Positions 56,760 to 64,000 of a DNA stretch of 64,000 nt are shown piece after piece. The first letter of the stretch is position 1. Each line of letters begins with the position of its first letter. This DNA comes from Oegoconia quadripuncta (Eukaryota; Arthropoda; Insecta; Lepidoptera; Autostichidae), in the NCBI GenBank assembly GCA_949316235.1, contig OX438741.1, positions 24,766,324-24,830,323 of the forward strand, in the 5' to 3' direction. The translations under genes were made by a program, and so were the position numbers. The notes under the pieces were generated by a model. That model ran no database searches. It was not told the DNA's origin and saw only the letters and a program-made list of their open reading frames with translations.

Positions 56760-57150
56760 TAATAAAGCAATCGTGTATCAATTGCCGAGCTGAAAAGACA
56801 CCTTTTTGGACAAACTCCATTTTTTTTAACACGTTGGAGCTCATTCTACAATTCAAAAACCAGCGCTTCAACTGCGCGAAAAGTGGACGTATCTACTAAA
56901 GAATATGCGGAACGAATGCACCAGTAGATGGTGGTGGCACGAGCGTTGTAATATGCGGGGCCTTAATACGGGGATGAACCAAAATATCCATTGACGTTGC
57001 GGCAGCATAAGAATGATGAACAGTCTATAAATAGAAGTCTACTGTTGGGAATATGAGCTTCGCTGTCAATAGGGAATTTGCCTTGAGCAGGCGTTGACGC
57101 GCGAGTTTTTCGGATCTATGTACCCACCAATTGCGACACTGCTCATCGGT
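56760..57150 (-). other. Possible decayed coding sequence beside a SINE
   Basis: Read on the minus strand from 57150 a frame gives TDEQCRNWWVHRSEKLARQR and LLKANSLLTAK before it breaks. Composition is less AT-rich than nearby DNA. No family recognised; perhaps the remains of a transposon protein cut by the SINE at 57155. Confidence 0.25.
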
Positions 57151-57154
57151 AGTA

Positions 57155-57396
57155 TTTTTTTTTTTTTATGCACAACGGGTTGGTACTTGACCTCAATCAC
57201 ACCTGATGTTAAGTGAAGATGAGGTCGAAGGTGGAAGCGTACTGACCCGGAAACCCCAACACATTTAGGGGACTGGCTATCTTATCTCTGACAACCGGAA
57301 CACAACAATGCTATTAACATTGCTGTTTGGCGGCAGATTTAGATAAGATGGTGGTAGCTAGCCAGGCGGACATTTAAAATGCAATACCACCAACCA
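57155..57396 (-). repeat. tRNA-derived SINE (family A), head missing
   Basis: Poly-T at 57155-57168, then the family A body as far as 'atgcaataccaccaaccaatg', where it ends before the head. This is the expected shape of a 5'-truncated retroposed copy. Confidence 0.75.
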
Positions 57397-59480
57397 ATGT
57401 ATATTCTATTATGCTCATAATTGCCTTTTATGATCCCTAGGTTCTATGGTTATCTGCTAAGAAACACATGGTCAAGGATACGTTGTTGTTATCTCATATA
57501 TCTTTTTATTCGGAAAGAAATAGTGTCATACGAATGTCGTAACAATTTCCAAAGGGAATATATATTTCCTACACATAACTACAGAGGAGTCTTGCAGTCT
57601 CGAGTCTAAGGCGATAAATTAAATAAAATCAAGATCCAATTTATTTGCTTTAACTATAAAAGAGATTTATTGCCTTTATATCAGACAATATTTTTGTCTA
57701 GAAACAAACACGTTTCATTTCTGTGAAAGCATTTCGGAAAAAATATATAAAACGACACGATTGCCTAAATAAAGTTAATATAATACTATTGTTATCATTA
57801 TTGTATTGTAAACTCACGTTCCAAGTTAGATTCATAAAATCGATAAAAAAACAATGATTGTTACTTTTCCAAAGTAATTTCGTTTGGTCTGAAATCATAT
57901 ATAGATAGATGCTCTAAATAAGACACCGTCTCCGACCCTTTCGACTTTATGTACCGTTAAGGTTACACGCTGTATAATAATGAAATACAATATTATAGGA
58001 ACTAATACATTTAACACACCTATATTTTCCAATATATCCTGTATGTAATAAATTACCGTGTTTTATTTTCGTAATTAAATAAATAGGAACGTAAGGCAAC
58101 CCTTTTGAACTGTAGCATTACGGTATGGACATTTATGGGTTGGGGAGCAGTAGGTACTAGTAAACGATTGATTGAACATAGTTTATTTTTGGTTAAAATG
58201 TTTTTCGCATAGCATGAGAAGTGGACATAGATTTTATTTTTTTGACTTTTACCATGATGTATAAATTAAATAAATAGTAAAGTAAAATTTATATATACTA
58301 AAATAAAGGTGACAGACAGAGAAGTAAAAATAATTTTACAGAAATTACATACAAGGGATGACATAAAAACTGTTATTCATGATTCTAATTTATAAGAAAT
58401 AATAACAAAATTCAATTTGAATAAAATTACATTACATCGTACTAAAGAAAGTAGGTAATAAATAGTTCTATTAGCGTACATCTTAGGGTCCTATGGTAGC
58501 TTAATACGGCTCGGATGACGAGATAGAGACGGATGATGCGCCAGATTGAATGATGAATGGTATCAATGCAATTCAATAGTCCTGAGAACTAAGGAAGCAC
58601 AGATTCAGATGGGTTCACAAGCCTTTCGAAGCTGAAACCACAAGATCGAACGCTGGCTAACTTCATGTAAGAGGCTGTTTTTTAAGATTGTCTATTGTAA
58701 AAGGCCGTTGGAAATATAGATTGAACTGGCAAAGCCCCGATACTTATCAGATCGACTTCATTATTACATTTAAGAAGTACATAATATTCAGGGATATTTA
58801 AGTGACATATTCGAGGTATTCGCAATATAAACTTTTTCGTCTGATGAAGTTCACGTGATTTTTTGCTTCAGGATCAGGTCGTAACTGATTCCAAAATGAT
58901 TCAATTTGACCTGACAATTGATACGATATTTTGGGAACATTAACCGACGTCAAATTATAAACGAAATTTAATTTTGATTATTATTTGTGGCATTTCTAAC
59001 ATAAAGGTTTGAATGTAAGTAATGTAGTCTTCAGTGTATGTACCTACTAATAATATTTATGATCTGAAATATAGAGATATGGTAAAAGTTAAAAGCCTAT
59101 TACTTATAAAGTACCATATTGGGACAGATCAGTAAAGCATAGAGCCGTTGGGAAGCCACATTATGGCTGATAGCGCGACAAGCCGGCGCCTGCATGAGGA
59201 AATTTTTGTTGCCGTGTATGATAAAGCCTATACGGGACACAAAAGTCCTATACACTGAAAGTGGTTATGAACACAGCGGAGATAATTTATTGGTTGGCTG
59301 CGTGGCCCGAACTCTTTAGCTCGCTATAAGCCTGAACGATTTTCGGTAGAGGTACTCCAATGGAACTTGTTTCGTTACAAGATTTGAATGATTTTTTTTA
59401 TATATCATCATACACATTATTTGTAGGTAGACGTCATAAAAATTTACAGTTTGGTATAGATAATATCATACAGATACACT
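57397..59480. other. Intergenic stretch
   Basis: AT-rich; no gene recognised. A 31-codon frame from ATG at 59163 (MADSATSRRLHEEIFVAVYD) has a good start but no donor or family. Confidence 0.25.
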
Positions 59481-59499
59481 CGCTGTCGCTATTCATATT

Positions 59500-59625
59500 G
59501 ACCACTAAATATTGTCACACGAGCGTTTTCGTGCTTCAGAGGGTAGGCACGATGCCGGTTGTTTTCAATTTCAAAGCACTGACTGTCAGAGAAAGCAGTG
59601 CCCCAATTAGTGGATAAGTAAAGCT
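59500..59625 (-). repeat. Fragment of the 5S-headed SINE body
   Basis: 'cgttttcgtgcttcagagg', 'gcacgatgccggttgttttc' parallels 'atttccgtgcttcgaaggg', 'tgtcgatcccggttgtttcc' at 61320-61370. Decayed, no head. Orientation is uncertain. Confidence 0.35.
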
Positions 59626-60394
59626 GCTCATGTGATATGAACATAGATCGAAGTAGGCAGAACGATTTTCCTTTGAAGTCAAATTCAGCTGTAATTTTAA
59701 ATTGAGAAAATAAGGGAAATTGCAGCATTGACATTTGGTAGTACATATAAGTCGCATAAAAATTTTAATTAACGTTGATAATTATCATACAATAAATATG
59801 GTTGAATTTGGCTTTTATGGAAAAAGGTAGTACCTACTCCGGTCTATGTATATGAACAATAATAGTCACAAAATGTATTAACATAAGATAGAAGTAACAG
59901 ATGGTACACGACAATGACAGACAATTACACTTTTCTGATCTTAAACGGGGATACCTGACATTATAAAATGCCGGTAACCACATGTAGGGCCATAGCGACC
60001 GGGAATTGCACTGGAAACTTTCGGTAGCAGTCGACGCACTAGATCACAACTTATTGGTAGCATTTTCTAGTTAAAGGTTAAGTGCTTATCTACATGGTTA
60101 CCTACTTATACTAACTTCTTCTTTGTTTACACTTTATTTGAGTTTCTTGTCAGTGCAACTGCTTTCCATTCTCCCTTGCTAATTTCTTGAATCCGTTGTA
60201 ACAAACGATAAGTGTTAATAAATCTGTTTTTTAAGTCAGTCACAGTAACTTTCCAGCTTTCCTAACTCTCTCCTCCCCAAGGGCGGATCCAGGAAAGGTC
60301 ATGGGGGGCGTGACCCCCTAGGACTTGGTCAACCACTGGCAAATTTTTAAAGTTTTTTATCTAATAACAAACCTGCCTTAGTTCGATTATTTAA

Positions 60395-60706
60395 TTCATC
60401 ATCTCAGCCCGTAAACATCCCACTGCAGGGATATAGGCCTTCCCTCGTAGAATGAGGCAGTATGGGCATAGTCCACCACGCTGGTCCAATGCGGGTTTGG
60501 GACTTCACATGCCTTAGAATTTTTATTTCTCAACCATGCAGGTTTCCGCACGATGTTTTCCTTCACCAATTAGGAGCAGTCGGATAAACGCACATAAGTA
60601 ATTAAATTATATTTAAAAAGTCATTGGTACATGACCTGCTTGGGAATCGAACACGGACCTTCAAAATTCGGAGACCCCGTCTTAACCGCTGAGCCACCGA
60701 TCTCTT
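60395..60706 (-). repeat. tRNA-derived SINE (family C), near full length
   Basis: Head (complement of 60640-60706) with boxes as at 3518-3600, body 'cgtgcggaaacctgcatgg' in the same sense, and a tail 'gtttacgggctgagatgatg' type shared with 61140-61197. Flanking DNA 59626-60394 shows a 'cttgtcagtgcaactgctttcc' fragment and nothing else. Confidence 0.6.
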
Positions 60707-61139
60707 AATTATTTTACTTTTTAATTATGCTAGATTAAATGTTCATTTACAGAAACAATTTACAAACTTGCAAATAACTGTACTTTGTATGACTGACTGG
60801 GGCCTCACAAAAACATGTGCCTCGCCTGACTCGATGACTAGATCCGCCCTTGCTCGCCTCCTCTCACATTCTCTTCAATAATAGTAATATATGGCACATC
60901 TCTGCTATCAATTCCATTTTCTATGCCTTATGGACAAGGTTGAAGAGCACGTAGGAGAAAACACTAAATTGTGAATGAAAACTACTAAAACTGTAATAAA
61001 TGTGTGATCTATTCATGCGTAGTACACGGTGGTGGGTATAGCCTTAGAACTACTAGAGCAGGTAAAGACTCTATTCCATCACCAATATATTTCCAAGAAT
61101 AAACACAAATCTTATAACAAATGAACTAGAATCGATACC

Positions 61140-61573
61140 TAGGTCCTATATAGGCCTATATCCCTGCAGTGGGATGTTTACGGGCTGAGATGATGGTGAA
61201 CTGTTGAAGCACTCGTAGCACAGACGCATTCGCTATTCGTTTTCTATTAGCGAAGTTAAGCAATGTTTGGCGCGGTCGGTTTTGGATGGGTAACTAGGTA
61301 CTAGGGGCATTTTAATACGAGTATTTCCGTGCTTCGAAGGGCACGTTAAATTGTCGATCCCGGTTGTTTCCAATTGAAGGTAGTCGTTAAGCCAAGTCGG
61401 TGGCCTTATATAGAGGTGGCTTGAAAACACTGTCTGTCAGGTGGCCACTAGTCTGACACAAATTGACCAATCCGCACTGGGCCTGCGTAGTGGATTATGG
61501 CCCATACCTACCACGGTGAGTGAAGGCTATGACCCAACAGTGGGGATGTGTAACGCTGATAATTATGAAGACT
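61140..61573 (+). repeat. 5S-rRNA-derived SINE (SINE3 type), preceded by a SINE tail
   Basis: 61248-61291 reads agcgaagttaagcaatgttt, ggcgcggtcg, ttttggatggg, closely matching the internal-promoter half of 5S rRNA (GAAGTTAAGC…GGGCGCGG…CTTGGATGGG). A body ('gcttcgaagggcacgttaaa', 'tccgcactgggcctgcgtag') and a tail ending 'tgataattatgaagac' follow. The head is incomplete and diverged, so this is not a working 5S gene. 61140-61197 is the tail of a family C SINE. Confidence 0.65.
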
Positions 61574-62362
61574 GTTTAACGTGCACTCCCCACAAGAAAT
61601 ACTTCTATAATGAGTTTAAAAACCAAAAACCCGACAGCATATTTTGCATTTCGCGGGCGCCATGTTACATTATTATAGCATAATGAGATGGAGAGACTTT
61701 TAACAGTATAGTTTAGCGATGTACACTTACTATAAATTCTGCGGTCAGTTTTGACATGTTCAGATTTGCTTGTCGAATTGAATGGAAATTAATTCTAATT
61801 CCGAGAGCATCGAATATTACCGGTTTTGCTAATTTGGGAATTTCTAACTACTTTAGAGAAATCTATTTAATAACTATTTAAGTCCTTAAAAACCAAGGAA
61901 CCCAATAGCATATTATGTATTTAACAGGCGCTATGTTGGATTTTTTACCATAACATGACACTCCAGGGATCAAGACGAATCTAACGACAACTTGCACTTC
62001 GAAATCGGTCAAGCCGTTTAGGTTATAGACGGTAACATAGAAATCTACATACATACAAACCATTACCATCCTTCTTTGGGCAGTCGGGTAAAAATTCCAC
62101 AAGTAGTTACTCATTTAAAGAACGACCAGCACTAGGAGCATGACAGGCGCTATAAACGTTTATATCGCACGAGATAATATTTGTATTTATATAAAATATA
62201 CAGCTATCTCACTTTCACGTCGCGTCGCGCGCAACAAAAGATATCATGCTACGGAGGCAGATGTTTGTAGTACAGTCCCCTGCTCTAGACATCAAGTAGA
62301 CCAACTCGTCGGGAAAATAACGTGACAACAAGAAGAGATAAGAAGAAAGCTAATCACAGGGC
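61574..62362. other. Intergenic stretch
   Basis: Two similar pieces, 'aaaaaccaaaaacccgacagcatattttgcatttcgcgggcgccatgtt' near 61618 and 'aaaaaccaaggaacccaatagcatattatgtatttaacaggcgctatgtt' near 61888 (quoted here in parts that recur), suggest a diverged direct duplication of about 120 bp. No gene. Confidence 0.35.
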
Positions 62363-63555
62363 CATCAGGGGGCCTACAACGATCATTTTAAAAACCATCA
62401 TGTTTCAGGAACGTTTTGTTTCAATGTTAAAGTAATATTACTCAAATTCGTACCGCGATCATCTAGCGATATACAAAACAATATTGTTTTACTCCTGCTT
62501 AGAGACGGGAAAGAACGAATGATTTGTCTATTCCTTGCAGTCAGAAGAACGAGACAACGTTATACCTTTGTATAGCGTTATCACTTTCACACCTCGAATA
62601 ATAATAGCGTTCCGGTATACGCAATTATTTAAATATTGTGCATGATTTTTGTCGTTTATGTTCACATTTTTATTGTTGAAATGCGTAATTAGAAATAAAA
62701 GTTTTTTATATTTATGCATATATAAATACATATATATATATATATACATTTTCATTGAAGTAATGCAAGAAAGCGTAAATTAAATGTGAAGTAACGCTGC
62801 TCCCGCCGCCGGTGTCGTTCCGTAAAATGAAACATTGTGTCAAAGTAATAAGCGCGGCGCTTTCTTAATTTCATAATCTTGGTATAAAATTTTTATTTGT
62901 TTGAAATTATTTTTTTACTGGTTTTATAGAATTTATATTATGGCGACTAGAAGTAAATACAAACTAATGTTTTAGTGATTTTTGTGCATTTATAGAATAA
63001 GCAAGCATCCTAGACAAAGAACTCGTCGAACAAATTCAGCTTCGTCAATATCGAAGGGATTACATTCTTCACGTAATCGCCTTCGACGTTGCATCTTCTC
63101 CGACAAATCCTCTGCGGCATCGTCTTCCAGAAACTCGAATAATTCGTAATTATTGGCCATCTAAAACCACATCACATTTAATGTATTTCTTATCGGTTTA
63201 CGCAATGAACACAATGTATTTATAAAGAGTTATTGTGAAAAACACATCCACTTACTTTTTTAAGCGAAAATAACGGTTTATTATCCTTATACCACTAAAA
63301 CAATAATAAAACCATCACAAGAGACTAACTTTTTTAAGATTGTAAAATTTGACGTTTGAGCAATATTACTAGCTGTCAAACGACCGTTAAACAACGATGA
63401 TGGTACGAATTGAGCGAATGATTCAGCGGTGACGTCACAAAACTGCTTAACAAAACAATATTATAATAAGCTTGTTTTAAGGCGGTCGGGGTACGAATTT
63501 CCAAAGTAATATTACTGTAATATTGCTATAAGAGGTGATTGTAGGCCCCCTGATG
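62363..63555 (-). mobile_element. Harbinger-like transposon deletion derivative
   Basis: Inverted ends CATCAGGGGGCCTACAA at 62363-62379 and 63539-63555 (17 of 17). Subterminal motifs also pair: 'gtaatattac…aattcgtacc' near 62431-62455 and its complement near 63490-63525. 1193 bp long. It holds the 56-codon start of a Harbinger-type transposase and a small AT microsatellite (62728-62747). I could not identify the expected 3-bp target duplication, so the exact outer ends may lie a few bases away. Confidence 0.6.
62990..63160 (-). pseudogene. N-terminal remnant of Harbinger-type transposase (56 aa)
   Basis: Starts ATG at 63160 and reads MANNYELFEFLEDDAAEDLS, then EKMQRRRRLREECNPFDIDE and AEFVRR. 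Acidic start, RRR cluster and PF…..EF..R are the usual opening of HARBI1-like insect transposases, which continue with a helix and a DDE nuclease. Here the frame runs into VLCLGCLLIL and stops, so the catalytic part has been deleted. Not functional as a nuclease. Confidence 0.6.
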
Positions 63556-64000
63556 TTTGTCACTTGAAATGTCATTAATGTGTAAATTAATTTCAGTTCT
63601 GTCACAAGAGTCGCAAAAATGTTGTGACGTCACAAAAAGATAATTGTACGACGTTACACTTGTTATATTTGATATGTGACTAAATATTTCATTTGCTATA
63701 ATTTGCTTCAACTTGCCTTCGTTACTCATTTATTTCTCTAAATATTATTTTAGCCCTTTGGCTGTTTCATCAGCCTTCATATACCTAATTTTGTCATTCT
63801 TATGTTTTCAATTTCATGAACGTGAACTGTGATATTGATAACTATACATAGAAAATTTTGAAAACCCCCGTGAAAACAAGCGATTAAAACAAAACGGCTG
63901 AATCGATTTTGATAAAACATATCTAAGAACCATCGCTAGAAGACCTGCTTTCAAATAAAACCGCAACCAAATCGGTTCACACGTTTACGAGCGACCGCGC
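63556..64000. other. Right edge, scattered repeat end
   Basis: From about 63850 'ccgtgaaaacaagcgatta', 'aacggctgaatcgattttg' and 'aaccaaatcggttcacacg' belong to a common moth repeat end that continues past the window. Confidence 0.35.

Noticed and set aside
61248..61300. Functional 5S rRNA gene
   Set aside because: Only the internal-promoter half matches 5S, with several changes, and a SINE body follows.
1..64000. CRISPR array, operons or prophage
   Set aside because: No regularly spaced repeats, no prokaryotic gene arrangement; splice sites and SINEs indicate an insect nuclear genome.

Overview
This window looks like nuclear DNA of a lepidopteran insect. It is AT-rich, has no operons or ribosome binding sites, contains spliced genes, and is packed with short interspersed repeats that I recognise from moth and butterfly genomes: tRNA-headed SINEs, a 5S-rRNA-headed SINE, 'acagaacctcctcc…gaagtcggtt' repeats, RTE-type tails and LINE tails ending in TTGTA or TTTGA repeats. 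I see no bacterial genes, no CRISPR array and no functional tRNA or rRNA gene.

Host gene content is very low. The only host gene I can support is at the left edge on the minus strand: the first four coding exons (2739-2867, 1812-2006, 1127-1247, 103 to beyond base 1) of an XLF/NHEJ1-like end-joining factor. All its exons are short and joined by consensus splice sites. Weak exon-like stretches near 54.1-54.4 kb are listed only as candidates.

The rest is a transposon landscape. From left to right: palindromic TA-flanked MITEs (3.2, 8.1-9.0 and 23.2 kb); a complete but internally deleted BEL/Pao LTR element with matching ATAAT target duplications and an intact gag (11.95-13.73 kb); SINE-rich DNA (14-28 kb) with a 0.9-kb fold-back element (24.65-25.55 kb) and a structured palindrome (20.6 kb); a 267-bp near-identical inverted repeat (28.98-29.85 kb); a Ty1/copia element (30.32-32.83 kb) inserted with an ATTTA duplication into one of two tandem repeat units, carrying the same (U5) LTR end at both termini in inverted orientation; a 2.1-kb reverse transcriptase element with a C-terminal zinc motif and nuclease-like region (39.1-41.2 kb); and RTE tails.

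A three-layer nest lies at 49.57-53.18 kb. There, a TTAA-flanked DNA transposon with its own TATA/initiator promoter and spliced transposase start sits in a second copy of the reverse transcriptase element. Inside the transposon are a TA-flanked MITE and a 5'-truncated LINE. At the right edge is a Harbinger-like deletion derivative carrying a 56-codon remnant of its transposase (62.36-63.56 kb).

The elements relate to each other as insertion layers, so the order of events can be read: target repeat, then inserted element, then second insertion. Two empty sites are preserved within the window: the second tandem unit at 33.07 kb for the copia insertion, and 39.21 kb for the TTAA element. No set of genes here works as a pathway.
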